DNA from: CAVUFH01 sp963740835
Lineage (GTDB): Bacteria > Actinomycetota > Acidimicrobiia > IMCC26256 > PALSA-610
Assembly: GCA_963740835.1 (NCBI GenBank)
Contig: CAVUFH010000003.1
Span: 496,001-560,000 of the forward strand
Length of the DNA: 64,000 bases
Reading direction: 5' to 3'
The position numbers and the translations under genes are program-made. Within the stretch, counting starts at the first letter, position 1. Each line of letters opens with the position of its first letter. The notes under the pieces were generated by a model, which had not been told where the DNA came from, ran no database searches, and was given only the letters and a program-made list of their open reading frames with translations. Below, piece by piece: positions 17,768 to 27,423 of this stretch.

Positions 17768-19381
17768 TCAATCCCGCCAGACGACCGCCGCTTCCCACGG
17801 CTCGAGCGCCAGTGAGCCGGTCACGCGTTCGTTGTCGCGCGCGCGTATGGTCGACAGGCGGGTCGTGCCCGTCACGTCGGCTACCACGGCCGGCGCATCG
17901 CCGAAGTTGACCGCGACGAGTGTCCGGTCACCGCGCGCCCACGCCCAGAGCGCGCCATTCGTCGCGAGCAGCGTGCGGTACCCGCCGCGCCGAAGTTCGG
18001 GGAGCGCGTTGCGCAACCCGATCAGGTCGCGCGTCAGCGAGAGCATCGAATCCGGGTCGTGGCGTTGTTGCTCGACGTTGCACGTCGCGGGGTCGCCGAA
18101 CGGGAGCCAGGGCTCGACACCGGCGCGCGTGAACCCCGCGCCGGGCGCGTCGGTCCATTGCATCGGGGTGCGTTCGCCGTCGCGACCGACGCGGGGGCCG
18201 TGGATCCGTCCCACCGGGTCGAGCATCCGATCCGGGGGGATGTTCGTTTCGGGCATGCCGAGCTCGTCGCCGTAGTAGAGGAACGGTGTGCCGCGCAGTG
18301 TCAGCAGCATCAGCATCGCCGCGCGCGTCTTCTGCGGATCGTCGCCGCACCACCTGGTCGCGAAGCGCCGGTTGTCGTGGCTGCCCGCCGCCCACGTCGG
18401 CTGCGAGCCGGCCGGGATGAGCCGCTCGGCCGCTTCGACCGTGGCGCGGATCTCGGCCGGGTCGAACTTCGCGTGTAGGAACATGAGGTTGAACGCGAGG
18501 TTCACTTCGTCGCCCGCGCCGTAGAACGACGCCAGGAGCTCCGGTTCCAGCACGTACGTCTCACCCACCAAGACGCGCGGCGGATCGTACGAGTCCGCGA
18601 TCGCGCGCCAGCGGCGCAGCACCTCGTGCACTTCGGGTCTACCCGCGTTGTAGTCCTGCCGCTGCCCGCGCACCTGGGTGTACGGATGGTCGGCGGCGGT
18701 CGCCAGCGGATTGTCCCGCAACTGTTGGTCCTTGATGATCGCGTGCGCGACATCGAGGCGGAACCCCGCGACCCCGCGGTCGTACCAGAAGCGGTAGATG
18801 TCGTCGAAGGCCGCGCGCACGTCTTCGTTCCACCAGTTCAGGTCCGGCTGCGACGGCAGGAAGTTGTTCATGTAGTACTGGCCGGTCGCGTCGTCGAACG
18901 TCCACGCCGGCGCGCGCGGATCGAACGTGTTGACCCAGTTGTTCGGCGGCGACCCGTCGGCCTTGGCGTCGGCCCACATGTACCAGTCGCGATGCGCCGA
19001 CGTTCGGGACGAGCGGGCATCGACGAACCACGGGTGCTGATCGCTCGTGTGGTTCGGAACCATGTCGAGCACGACGCGGATGCCGCGCCGACCGGCTTGC
19101 TCGATCAGGTCGTCGGCATCGGCGAGCGTGCCCAGCGCGGGGTCGACGTCGCAGTAGTCGGAGACGTCGTAGCCCCAGTCCGCATTCGGCGACACGCTGA
19201 TCGGATCGAGCCAGATGCCGTCGACACCGAGCCACTGCAGGTGGTCGAGGCGTTCGACGATGCCGCGCAGGTCGCCGACGCCGTCGCCGTTCGCATCCAT
19301 GTAGGACCGCGGGTAGATCTGGTACAGCACCCCGTCCTGCCACCACGTGCGACCGGGTTCGTCGGTGGGCATCTCCGGCAT
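17768..19381 (-). CDS. GH13 alpha-glucosidase
   Basis: This 537-aa cytoplasmic glycoside hydrolase opens with WWQDGVLYQIYPRSYMD. The family-13 catalytic set is present: nucleophile Asp in GFRLDVAHAI, acid/base Glu in LVGETYVLE, and the transition-state Asp in GSHDNRR. The DMVPNHTSD region is also typical. It resembles alpha-1,4/1,6-glucosidases that split maltose, isomaltose or related oligosaccharides. The ATG at 19381 is preferred over an upstream TTG. It lies just downstream of the ABC exporter on the same strand with 39 bp between. Confidence 0.92.
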   Translation of the reverse strand: MPEMPTDEPGRTWWQDGVLYQIYPRSYMDANGDGVGDLRGIVERLDHLQWLGVDGIWLDPISVSPNADWGYDVSDYCDVDPALGTLADADDLIEQAGRRGIRVVLDMVPNHTSDQHPWFVDARSSRTSAHRDWYMWADAKADGSPPNNWVNTFDPRAPAWTFDDATGQYYMNNFLPSQPDLNWWNEDVRAAFDDIYRFWYDRGVAGFRLDVAHAIIKDQQLRDNPLATAADHPYTQVRGQRQDYNAGRPEVHEVLRRWRAIADSYDPPRVLVGETYVLEPELLASFYGAGDEVNLAFNLMFLHAKFDPAEIRATVEAAERLIPAGSQPTWAAGSHDNRRFATRWCGDDPQKTRAAMLMLLTLRGTPFLYYGDELGMPETNIPPDRMLDPVGRIHGPRVGRDGERTPMQWTDAPGAGFTRAGVEPWLPFGDPATCNVEQQRHDPDSMLSLTRDLIGLRNALPELRRGGYRTLLATNGALWAWARGDRTLVAVNFGDAPAVVADVTGTTRLSTIRARDNERVTGSLALEPWEAAVVWRD

Positions 19382-19429
19382 GCGCAGCAACGTAACCGCC
19401 CCAGCGGGGCCAGTTCGGCGCGAGGCGCG

Positions 19430-20740
19430 TCAGTTCGCGGCGGCCGCAGGCTGCCCTTCGGCCGACGCCCACATCTCCGCGTAGCGCCCGCGGCTCGCGA
19501 CGAGCGCGTCGTGGGATCCGTCCTCCACGACCCGGCCGTGGTCGATCACGATGATCCGGTCCGCGAGGCGCGCAGTCTGCAGCCGGTGCGCGATGAGAAT
19601 CGTGGTGCGCCCCCGGGCCGCGACACCCATCGCGGCCTGCACCTTGGCTTCGGTCTGCAGGTCGAGGTTCGACGTGGCTTCGTCCAGCAACAGGATCACG
19701 GGGTCGACGAGGTGCGCGCGGGCGAGCGCGATCAACTGCCGCTGCCCGGAGGAGAGCGAGCGCCCGCGCTCGCTGACCCACTGGAGGTAGCCGCCGGGCA
19801 GTCCTGCGATGAAGTCGTGGGCGCCGACCGCGCGCGCGGCCGCCTCGATCTCCGCGTCGGTTGCAGACTCGCGCCCGTACGCGATGTTGTCGCGGATCGT
19901 GCCGGTGAACAGGAACGCTTCTTGGGGCACGACCCCGAGTTGCTGGTGGAACGCGACCTGGTCGTAGTCGTCGACCGGCACACCGTCGACGCAGACCCGC
20001 CCCGAAGTCGCGTCGTAGAACCGGGCGACGAGCTTGATCACGGTCGACTTGCCCGCGCCCGTCTCGCCGACGAGCGCGACCGTCTCACCGGGTCGGATGT
20101 GGATGTCGACGCCGCGCAGGGCTTCGTCGACCGCGCTGCCGTACTTGAACCGCACGTCGTCGAGCACCACTTCGCCGCGCAGCCGCGACGGGGTGACGGG
20201 GCGCACAGGCTGGGGCACGCTCGTCGGGGTGTCGAGCAACTCGGTGATGCGCGAGATCGCGACCCGTGCCTGCTGATACGAGTCGAACACTTGCGAGAGC
20301 TGTTGGATCGGGGCGAAGAACAAGTTGAGGTAGAGCAGGAACGCAATGAGCTCACCGACGTTGACCGATCCGTTCGCCACGAGCACGCTGCCGGCGCCCA
20401 GGACGATTGCCGCCGCGATGTCGGAGAGGAAGTCGACGAACGGGAAGTAGATCGCGACGAGGCGCTGGGCGCGGATGCGGGCGTCGCGGTAGCCGGCCGC
20501 GACTTCGGAGAACACCTCTTCGTTGCGCTGTTCCCGCACGAAGGCCTGCGACACCCGCACTCCCGACAGGCCCTCCTGCAAGTTGGCGTTGACCGCGGCG
20601 ATCTGCTCGCGCGCCGACTCGTAGGCCTTCGACGACTGCGCGCGGAACCAGAGGGTCGCGATGATCAGCGGCGGGAGGATGCATCCCGTGATCAGCGCGA
20701 GCTCCGGATTCATGAACACCGAGCGCGACACCCACGCCAA
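19430..20740 (-). CDS. ABC exporter, C-terminal part after frameshift (rest of TMD2 and NBD2)
   Basis: This frame holds the later membrane helices of the second transmembrane domain (from MNPELALITGC) and a complete nucleotide-binding domain: Walker A GETGAGKST, signature LSSGQRQL, Walker B VILLLDEATSNLD and switch His (LIAHRLQT). It joins the 20352-23228 frame after a single-base shift near 20715-20730. The TTG at 20740 is not a convincing start, so this is the continuation of the same protein. The signature is LSSGQ rather than LSGGQ, whereas the catalytic Glu is intact. Confidence 0.85.
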   Translation of the reverse strand: MAWVSRSVFMNPELALITGCILPPLIIATLWFRAQSSKAYESAREQIAAVNANLQEGLSGVRVSQAFVREQRNEEVFSEVAAGYRDARIRAQRLVAIYFPFVDFLSDIAAAIVLGAGSVLVANGSVNVGELIAFLLYLNLFFAPIQQLSQVFDSYQQARVAISRITELLDTPTSVPQPVRPVTPSRLRGEVVLDDVRFKYGSAVDEALRGVDIHIRPGETVALVGETGAGKSTVIKLVARFYDATSGRVCVDGVPVDDYDQVAFHQQLGVVPQEAFLFTGTIRDNIAYGRESATDAEIEAAARAVGAHDFIAGLPGGYLQWVSERGRSLSSGQRQLIALARAHLVDPVILLLDEATSNLDLQTEAKVQAAMGVAARGRTTILIAHRLQTARLADRIIVIDHGRVVEDGSHDALVASRGRYAEMWASAEGQPAAAAN

Positions 20741-23228
20741 CGAACGTGACGAGGTTGACGAGCGCGTTCACCAGACCGTTCTGGAGCAACTGCGAGAGCG
20801 CGTCGATGTCGGTTGTCATGCGCGTCATGACGCGACCGGCCATCTCGTGCTCGTAGTAGTCGACACCGAGCCGCTGGAGATGCGCGAACACCTTGACACG
20901 CAGCGCGTGAAGCAGCCGTTCGGAGGTCCGGCCCATGACTCGGGAGTTGCCCCACATGACCCACCAGTCGAACAGCGTCACGCCGAGGAACACCGCGGAG
21001 ACGGCGAACAGCGCCTCGGTGGACTGCTCGACGACGCCGTGGTCGATGCCGTAGCGCACGAGCAGCGGCCCCGCGAGCGTGAGGACCGCGTCGAGCGCGA
21101 CGAGCACCAAGCCCAGCGACAAACCGCCGCGGTACCGCTGGATGAAGTGCAGGAAGCGAAAGTTCGGAGACTCCGCGCTCTCCACCTCGAGGTCGATGCG
21201 CGGATCCGCGGTCGCGGGCGGCAGCGCGTCCACCTGCGCGAGCAACTCCGGCGTCGGCGCGAGCGAACCACCCATGCCGCCCATCCAGTTGCCGCCGCCA
21301 CCGCCGCCACCACCAGCGACGCGCAACTGGGCCGACACCTGGGTGCGTCCGGCGATCTGCTCACTCCGCAGCTCGTCCTCGTCGAGGCCTCGCCACGCGT
21401 CCGGCGTGATCCCGTTCACCTGGCCGGTGCGCGCGGCCTCGGCCGCAAGCGCCTCGGCGCGCGCGTCGATGCCTTCCGCGTCGTCGCCCGGACCCGAAAG
21501 CAACATACGAAACAGGGTGCAGCGCTCCCACAGCTCTTCGTTCGTGCCCGAGTCGACCACGTGGCCCTTGTCGACGACCACGATGCGATCGGCCAGTGTC
21601 AGCGTGGACCGGCGGTGCGCGATGAGGATCGTGGTGCGCGATGACGCGATCCGGCGAAGGGTCGCATGGATCTCCTCCTCGATCCGCGCGTCGACCGACG
21701 AAGTCGCGTCGTCCAGCAGGAGGATGCGGGGATCCGACAGCAAGGCGCGCGCGAGCGCGATGCGTTGCCGCTGCCCACCCGACAGCGTGAGCCCCTGTTC
21801 GCCGACCACGGTGTCGTAGCCGTGCGGGAGCCGGAGGATGAATTCGTGCGCTTCGGAGGCGCGCGCGGCCGTCTCGATCTCGTCGGGCGATGCGTCGGGG
21901 CGGGCAAACGCGATGTTGGCGCTAATCGTGTCGGAGAAGAGGAACGAGTCCTCGAACACGACGCCGATGCCGCGCCGCAACGACTGGAGCGTGACGTCGC
22001 GCACGTCGGTGCCGTCGATCGTGACCCGGCCGCCGTGCACGTCGTAGAAGCGCGGGAGCAGCAGGCCGACGGTCGACTTTCCGGACCCCGAGGTCCCGAC
22101 GAGCGCGACGGTTTCGCCCGGCGAGACCGACAGCGTGAAGTCCTGCAGCACCGGCTCCGTCGACGTGTAGCCGAACGTGATGTCCTCGAATCGCACTTCT
22201 CCGCGCGTCACCTCGAGCGGCACCGCGTCCGGCTTGTCCTGCACGAGCGGGGTCGAGTCGAGGAGGTCGAAGATCCGTTCCGCCCCGGCGCGCGCGAGCT
22301 GGCCGACCGTGAGTATGGCGGCGAGCTGCCGAACCGGCGGCGTGAGCTGCAGCATGTACGTCGAGAACGCGAGAAACACGCCCAGGCTGATGTGGCCTTC
22401 GAGGGCGAGCCAACCACCCAGCGCGAGCACCGCGACCTGACCCAGCGCCGGGATCGTCTGCATCGCCGGTTGCAGCCGGGCCTGCAGGTTCACGAGCCGC
22501 ACCCGCGACGCGAACATGCGCCGCGATCGATCGGTCAGCCGGTCGAGCTCGCGCGCTTCTTGGCCGAAACCCTTCACGACCCGGACGCCGGTCACGTCCT
22601 CTTCGACGACGTTGGCGACATCGCCCGCCTTCTGCTGCGCGTCCCAGCTCGCGGGGAACACCGAAGTGCGCAGCCGGATCGCGGTGAAGAGCAGCGCCGG
22701 CGCGACGAGCAACATCACGCAGGCGAGCAGTGGCGACAGGATGAGCATCGCAATCAGGGAGACGAGGAACATCAAGACGTTTGCCACGCCGATCGGCAGG
22801 AACTGCAGGAAGCCCTGGATCAAGGCGACGTCGGACGACGCGCGGCTGACGAGCTGACCCGTCTGCAGCTCGTCATGCCGCGCGAAGTCGAGGTGTTGCA
22901 ACTGCCGGAATACCGCGGTGCGCATGTCGTGCTGGACGTCGAGCGCGATGCGACCGCCGCGATATCGGCGGTTGTAGGCGAACACGAACATCAAGAGCCC
23001 GAGCACGATCATCAACGTGAGCCACGGCGCGAGCGGCCGATCGTGCTTGATGATGACGTCGTCGATGATCACCGCCTGCACGAGCGGGAGCACCGACTGG
23101 ATGAGCTGGCCACCGATCGCGACGCCGAACGCGATGTACGCGTGCTTCTTGTGCGGCGCCATGTAGCCGACGAGGCGCCGGATCCAGCCTTTCTTCTTCT
23201 TGGCCTTCTGCTCGGTCTTCTCGCTCAT
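20352..23228 (-). CDS. Fused double ABC exporter, N-terminal part (TMD1-NBD1-TMD2)
   Basis: MsbA/MdlB-type exporter. TMD1 spans ~20-300. NBD1 spans ~345-570 with Walker A GTSGSGKST, signature LSGGQRQR and Walker B ILLLDDATSSVD. A linker with seven glycines in a row follows, then the first helices of a second TMD. The frame loses homology near 20720, where the +1 neighbour frame takes over. The intended product is a single chain of roughly 1,250 residues with two full half-transporters. NBD1 has Asp in place of the catalytic Glu. The gene overlaps the upstream MarR gene by ATGA, so the pump is likely under that repressor. Confidence 0.88.
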   Translation of the reverse strand: MSEKTEQKAKKKKGWIRRLVGYMAPHKKHAYIAFGVAIGGQLIQSVLPLVQAVIIDDVIIKHDRPLAPWLTLMIVLGLLMFVFAYNRRYRGGRIALDVQHDMRTAVFRQLQHLDFARHDELQTGQLVSRASSDVALIQGFLQFLPIGVANVLMFLVSLIAMLILSPLLACVMLLVAPALLFTAIRLRTSVFPASWDAQQKAGDVANVVEEDVTGVRVVKGFGQEARELDRLTDRSRRMFASRVRLVNLQARLQPAMQTIPALGQVAVLALGGWLALEGHISLGVFLAFSTYMLQLTPPVRQLAAILTVGQLARAGAERIFDLLDSTPLVQDKPDAVPLEVTRGEVRFEDITFGYTSTEPVLQDFTLSVSPGETVALVGTSGSGKSTVGLLLPRFYDVHGGRVTIDGTDVRDVTLQSLRRGIGVVFEDSFLFSDTISANIAFARPDASPDEIETAARASEAHEFILRLPHGYDTVVGEQGLTLSGGQRQRIALARALLSDPRILLLDDATSSVDARIEEEIHATLRRIASSRTTILIAHRRSTLTLADRIVVVDKGHVVDSGTNEELWERCTLFRMLLSGPGDDAEGIDARAEALAAEAARTGQVNGITPDAWRGLDEDELRSEQIAGRTQVSAQLRVAGGGGGGGGNWMGGMGGSLAPTPELLAQVDALPPATADPRIDLEVESAESPNFRFLHFIQRYRGGLSLGLVLVALDAVLTLAGPLLVRYGIDHGVVEQSTEALFAVSAVFLGVTLFDWWVMWGNSRVMGRTSERLLHALRVKVFAHLQRLGVDYYEHEMAGRVMTRMTTDIDALSQLLQNGLVNALVNLVTFVGVGVALGVHESGARADHGMHPPAADHRDPLVPRAVVEGLRVGARADRRGQRQLAGGPVGSAGVAGLRAGTAQRRGVLRSRGRLPRRPHPRPAPRRDLLPVRRLPLRHRGGNRPGRRQRARGERIGQRR

Positions 23229-23662
23229 GCGCGCGTCCGGGCCGCGAGGCGGCGGGTGTAGTACGCCGACAGCGCGTCGTCGAGGTCGAGGAGGGCGGCG
23301 ACGATCGCGTCGGCGTCCCGCGCGTCGCCGAGCACGTCTGCGACCGCAACTGCCATCGCCTCTTCGGCCGCCGCGAGCGCAGCCCGGCCCGCGTCGGACA
23401 CCACGAGGCGCTGGGACCGGCGGTCACCGGCGACTGCTTCGCGGGTGAGGAACCCTCGCTCGACGAGACCGTCGACGACGGCCGTGATCGTGGGCCGGGC
23501 AACCGCGAGCCGCTCAGCGACCAGCGACGAACGCTCGTCACCGCCGGCAACCAGCGCCAGCACGCGGTACTGGGCCAGGGTCAGGTCGCCGGTTGCTCGT
23601 TCGAGCTTGCGGGCCGCGAGCGCCAGGGCGCGCACTGCCCGGCGCAGGTCGGGATCGGTCAC
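23225..23662 (-). CDS. MarR-family regulator of the ABC exporter
   Basis: This 145-aa winged-helix regulator has the recognition helix region RLAVARPTITAVVDGLVERG and wing GDRRSQRLVVSDAG. Its stop overlaps the exporter start (ATGA), so the two are translationally coupled. Such pairs are usually drug- or metabolite-responsive, with the regulator repressing its own operon. A half-symmetrical ACCGAATGGT element covers the probable -10 just upstream. Confidence 0.88.
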   Translation of the reverse strand: MTDPDLRRAVRALALAARKLERATGDLTLAQYRVLALVAGGDERSSLVAERLAVARPTITAVVDGLVERGFLTREAVAGDRRSQRLVVSDAGRAALAAAEEAMAVAVADVLGDARDADAIVAALLDLDDALSAYYTRRLAARTRA

Positions 23663-23669
23663 GTCGGTA

Positions 23670-23688
23670 AGACTACCGAATGGTTAGG
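23670..23688 (-). promoter_or_regulatory. Candidate MarR operator/promoter
   Basis: ACCGAATGGT (23675-23684), flanked by CTA and TAG, forms an imperfect inverted repeat overlapping TAGTCT (23670-23675 read on the minus strand), the likely -10 of the marR-ABC operon. Autorepression by the adjacent MarR protein is the simplest reading. No convincing -35 is seen. Confidence 0.35.
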
Positions 23689-23989
23689 TACCCGAACTAT
23701 CCCGCCTGAGCCCGGGCCGCCGCACGCGGCTCACGCCCACGACGTCCCACGCGATGAGCGACCCCAGCAGGATCGGGCCGCTGACGAACACCGCTCGCGC
23801 ATCGCCGACGCACAACATCGCGGGGATGATCGCGACGACCGCGAGCACGACCGTGCCGACCACCTGGATCAACACGTACCGCGCCACCGTGCGCCGGCGC
23901 GCCCGCCGTATCCACGCCTCGAGCAGCGCCAGGGCGCCGAACGCGAGCGCCCCGGACACGACGACACACGCCGCGAGCCGGATCACCAT
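23684..23989 (-). CDS. Small membrane protein, unknown
   Basis: This 101-aa protein starts at an ATG at 23989 and has about three hydrophobic segments (LAACVVVSGALAFGALALLE, YVLIQVVGTVVLAVVAIIP and FVSGPILLGSLIAWDVVGV). No family is recognised. Directly upstream of the ATG lie about six 21-bp tandem repeats. The same frame stays open through them, so the protein could begin further upstream with an (A)APTIDR heptad repeat, but no good start is seen there. Confidence 0.5.
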   Translation of the reverse strand: MVIRLAACVVVSGALAFGALALLEAWIRRARRRTVARYVLIQVVGTVVLAVVAIIPAMLCVGDARAVFVSGPILLGSLIAWDVVGVSRVRRPGLRRDSSGT

Positions 23990-24115
23990 GTCGATTGTTG
24001 GGGCAGCCCGGTCGATTGTTGGGGCAGCCCGGTCGATCGTAGGGGCAGCCCGGTCGATTGTTGGGGCAGTCCGGTCGATCGTAGGGGCAGCCCGGCCAAT
24101 CCTGGGCGCAGCACG
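23990..24115. repeat. 21-bp tandem repeat array (about six copies)
   Basis: Five close copies of a 21-bp unit (core GATTGTTGGGGCAGCCCGG, with GATCGTA variants) and one diverged copy lie immediately before the small membrane protein ATG. The length is a multiple of three. The two variable bases fall in third codon positions in both the minus-strand APTIDR frame and the plus-strand IVGAARS frame, so the array does not by itself show which strand, if any, is translated. Confidence 0.85.
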
Positions 24116-24252
24116 CCGCCATGTTGCCCGAGTCGAACAGTGGACGATCGTGCGCGGCCGAGCGACGAATGGCGTCCACTCGGTTGCGCTTCGGTGAACG
24201 AGCGGCGCGGGAGCACGCTTGCAACTCAGAATCGCTCGCACCGAGCGCGCGC

Positions 24253-25703
24253 TCAGCTCGAGTGGGTCACGACCTGCATGTGCGTGACATGCCGCAGCCT
24301 CGGCGTCAGGGTGACGCGCACGCGCTGCCCCTCTCTGATGCCGTTGGCCTCGTACCGGACCGCCTTGATCTGGTCGTTGCTCCCGTCGTCGACCGCGACG
24401 TAGCCCGTTGGTTCCCACTGACCGTTGCCGTTGCCGTCGGATTCGTAGTGCCAGGGCACGCGCACCACGTAGCCGTCGAACGTCGCCGTGTCCCGCAGAT
24501 CCGGGATCGCGCGCCAGAGGATGATGATGCGCCGCACCACCTGGAAGCTCAGGTAGCCCAGCGGCACGGAGAACACGGCGACCACAACCGCGAACAGCCA
24601 ACGACCGGGTCCGTTCTCCTTGTTCGTCAGCTCGTCGACGCCGTCCAGCACCGCCGGGAGCACGCCGCGTGCGACGACGACGAGCGCAGCGCTCGCGGCG
24701 ACGAGCACGAACAGCGAGACCGCGACCGCGCGCTTGGGCGCGTCGCCGTACGCGAAGCGGCGCGGGTATTCGATCCGCACTTCGCGCCACAGCCCTTGCT
24801 GCGGGCTCCATCCGGCGTCGTCACGCGTCGGACCGATCGGCAGCGCGGCCGCGGTCGCGTCCGCGACCCCCAGCGCGGTGCCGTACGCGAGCAGGCGATC
24901 CCAGATCGCGACGCCCCCGGGCGGCGCGTCACGGAACGAGTCGTACGCGCGCAGGTAGTTCGCGACACCGAGCCAGCGAGCGGCCGCGGCCGAACCCGCG
25001 GGCGTGTCGCGCCAACCCCGCAAACGACGGCCGCCGAACACCACGACCGCGAGCCAGACGAACCCCGCGATCATCAAGCCGGCACCGCTGTCGAAGTCCT
25101 TGCCCGCGGCGCGCTGGGCGCGTCCGTAGAACTCGAGGCCGATGCCTGCAACCGCGAACGGCGCCAGCAGCGCACCGGCGAGCAGCCACACCTGCACGGC
25201 ACTGAACCGGCGCCAAGTCAATCCGAGCTCACGGGCCTGGTCGATCACCGCGCCGCGGAACTTCTTCCACCAGCGCTCGGCGGTTTCCCCGTAACCGAGC
25301 GAGAGCTCGTGCGAGGGCACGGTCCCGTTGCTCGCTCGCTCGTGCACGAGCGCGAGCACCTGCTGTTCGTAGTCGTTGGGCTCGTCGCCGCGCGTGCGCG
25401 GATCCGGATCAGGTTCTCCCCGTCGCCGATGCCTTCGATCGCGATGTGGCCGCGCGCCGCCAGGTCGACAAGCGTGGCGGAGATGGCGGAGGTCGTCACT
25501 TCCCACCGGTTGCTCAGGAAGTTCGCGACCGCAGGCGGTTCCGGGCCACCGTCGATCGTCTGCGGACCCGCCTCGGGAAGCTTCGGCATCGTCGCAGCCG
25601 CGACGACGGCGAACAGCACCGACCACGCCGCGAGCACGATCGCGGCGCCGATCAACCACGGGATCGCGTCCGCGTTCTCGACTGCAAGGAGTCCGCCCGG
25701 CAT
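24253..25703 (-). CDS. DUF2207-like membrane protein, frameshifted
   Basis: Two adjacent frames together give one ~480-aa membrane protein. The first part (ATG at 25703) has a helix (IPWLIGAAIVLAAWSVLFAVV) and a winged-helix-like domain (NRWEVTTSAISATLVDLAARG). The second frame continues from near 25400 (DEPNDYEQQVLALVHERA) through two more membrane pairs to a C-terminal beta-rich tail. This matches the C-terminal half of DUF2207 proteins; the usual extracytoplasmic N-terminal domain is absent. One extra or missing base in the GC-rich stretch near 25398-25412 breaks the frame. Function unknown. Divergent from the GH5 gene. Confidence 0.7.
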
Positions 25704-25816
25704 TCGGGGAGTGTCACGCGCGCGGGCTCGCGACAAGCCATGAACGCGGAGACGTCGCGTCCTGTCGGAGACGGGCGGGCACGACAGGGGCGCGGTGCAT
25801 GGGCGAGGATGCGCGC

Positions 25817-27319
25817 ATGCATCAGCGGCCGAAGCGTCGTGCGACCCGCCCGACCATCGCCCTCGTCATCCTGCTCGCGCTCGCGGGGCTCGCGTGGTCC
25901 TGCGGGCCGCGGCTCCCGCCCGGTGGCACCGGACCTGGGCCGGCGTTCCGCGATCCCGATCCCGTCGGCTCGATCGGTCACATCGGTCGGTGGATGGTCG
26001 ACGCGACGGGCCGCGTGGTGCTGCTGCGGGGCGCGAACTTCGTGATGAAGAACGCGCCCTACTACCCGGCCGCCGCGGGCTTCGACGACGACGACGCGGC
26101 GTGGTTGAAAGTCAACGGCTTCGACGCGGTGCGGCTCGGCGTCACGGGCACGGGCTTGATGCCGCAGCCCGGTGTCATCGACGGGCAGTTGCTCGACCGC
26201 GTCGGCAAGACGATCGAGGTGCTCACCGCCCACCATCTCTACGTGCTGCTCGACCTCCACCAGGACGGCTGGGGCGAGCGCGCGAACGGTGAACCGCTCG
26301 GCAGCGACGGTTTCCCGGAGTGGATGACGCTCACGAACGGCGCGCCGAACACGCACACCGACTTCCCGTACTACTACCTGACCAACCCCGCGATCCCCGC
26401 CGCGTTCCAGAGCCTCTGGGATGACGTCGAAGGACCCGACCGCGTGTCGCTGCAAACATCCGTCGCGAAGATGTTCGGCGCGCTCGCCGACCACTTCGGT
26501 CGCAACCCCAGAGTGCTCGGCTACGACTCGTTCAACGAGCCGTGGCCGGGTCCCAACTGGGTACCGTGCGCCACTCCACCTGCGGGCTGCCCGGACCAGG
26601 ATCACGCGTCGCTCGATCCGCTCTACGCGAAGATCACGAACGCCATCCGCGCATCAGATCGCCGGCACCTCGTGTTCGGCGAGCCGTTCGTGCTCTTCAA
26701 CTTCGGGGTGGCCACTTCGATGAGCCTGCCGGGCGGCGACGCGCGGAGCGGGATGAGCTTCCACCTCTACGCCGCGACTCCAGCGTCCGAACCCGTCGTC
26801 GTCAAGAGCGCGCTCGACTGGTCGGCCGCAACGGGTGGCGCACTCCTCAACACCGAGTGGGGCGCGACCGACGACACCGCCGCGATCACGCGCCAGGCCG
26901 ACCTCCTCGATGGCGCGTTGATTCCCTGGATGTACTGGTCCTACGACGAGGAGATCGTCCCGGACCTCCACCGCACACCCGGCGGCGCCAACCTCTCGCC
27001 CCAGACGAGCGCGATCGTGCGGCCGCATCCGATCGCGGTTGCGGGAACGCCGACCGCGATGCACTACGACGCGACGACGAAGGCGTTCGACTTCTCGTGG
27101 AGCACGCGGCGCGCCGGCGGCGGCTTCTTCCTGCCCGGCACCGTCACCTCGGTCAGCATCCCGACGCTCATCTATCCGAACGGGTACTCGGTGCAGGTGC
27201 AGGGGGCGCGCGTCACGTCGCGCCCGTGCGCGCCGACGCTGACCGTCGCCGCCCGATTCGGCGCGCCGGCCGCGTCGGTCCACGTCACGCCGGGAGGAAC
27301 CTGCCCGCCCGCCCGCTAG
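25817..27319 (+). CDS. GH5-family glycoside hydrolase (endoglycoceramidase-like), lipoprotein
   Basis: This 500-aa protein has a lipoprotein signal (RPTIALVILLALAGLAWSC, with Cys as the lipid site). A family-5 TIM barrel follows: LLDLHQDGWGE, acid/base Glu in YDSFNEPWPG, and nucleophile Glu in LLNTEWGATDD. A beta-rich C-terminal domain ends the protein. The layout is that of endoglycoceramidases and related glycolipid or glucan hydrolases. GGCGAGGA precedes the ATG at 25817; an in-frame ATG at 25799 is possible. Confidence 0.85.
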   Translation: MHQRPKRRATRPTIALVILLALAGLAWSCGPRLPPGGTGPGPAFRDPDPVGSIGHIGRWMVDATGRVVLLRGANFVMKNAPYYPAAAGFDDDDAAWLKVNGFDAVRLGVTGTGLMPQPGVIDGQLLDRVGKTIEVLTAHHLYVLLDLHQDGWGERANGEPLGSDGFPEWMTLTNGAPNTHTDFPYYYLTNPAIPAAFQSLWDDVEGPDRVSLQTSVAKMFGALADHFGRNPRVLGYDSFNEPWPGPNWVPCATPPAGCPDQDHASLDPLYAKITNAIRASDRRHLVFGEPFVLFNFGVATSMSLPGGDARSGMSFHLYAATPASEPVVVKSALDWSAATGGALLNTEWGATDDTAAITRQADLLDGALIPWMYWSYDEEIVPDLHRTPGGANLSPQTSAIVRPHPIAVAGTPTAMHYDATTKAFDFSWSTRRAGGGFFLPGTVTSVSIPTLIYPNGYSVQVQGARVTSRPCAPTLTVAARFGAPAASVHVTPGGTCPPAR

Positions 27320-27423
27320 TTCGGAGGATTCCCGGAAAGCGGCCATTCGGTGACCACTTCACCGTGCGATCGTGGGTACATCGAACCCGCTCCACCGGCG
27401 GAGCAGCACCCAGGAGGCACCGC

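Noticed and set aside
20700..20745. Programmed frameshift in the ABC exporter
   Set aside because: No slippery heptamer or downstream structure is visible, and three other genes show similar single-base shifts, so an assembly error is simpler.
18626..20749. A 707-codon open frame on the + strand opposite the glucosidase and ABC exporter
   Set aside because: It is Arg/Val/Asp/Gly-rich low-information sequence, the usual antisense shadow in high-GC DNA; the minus-strand genes have clear catalytic motifs.
24140..25740. A 540-codon + strand frame over the DUF2207-like gene
   Set aside because: Composition is antisense-like with no domain; the minus strand has membrane helices and family similarity despite its frameshift.
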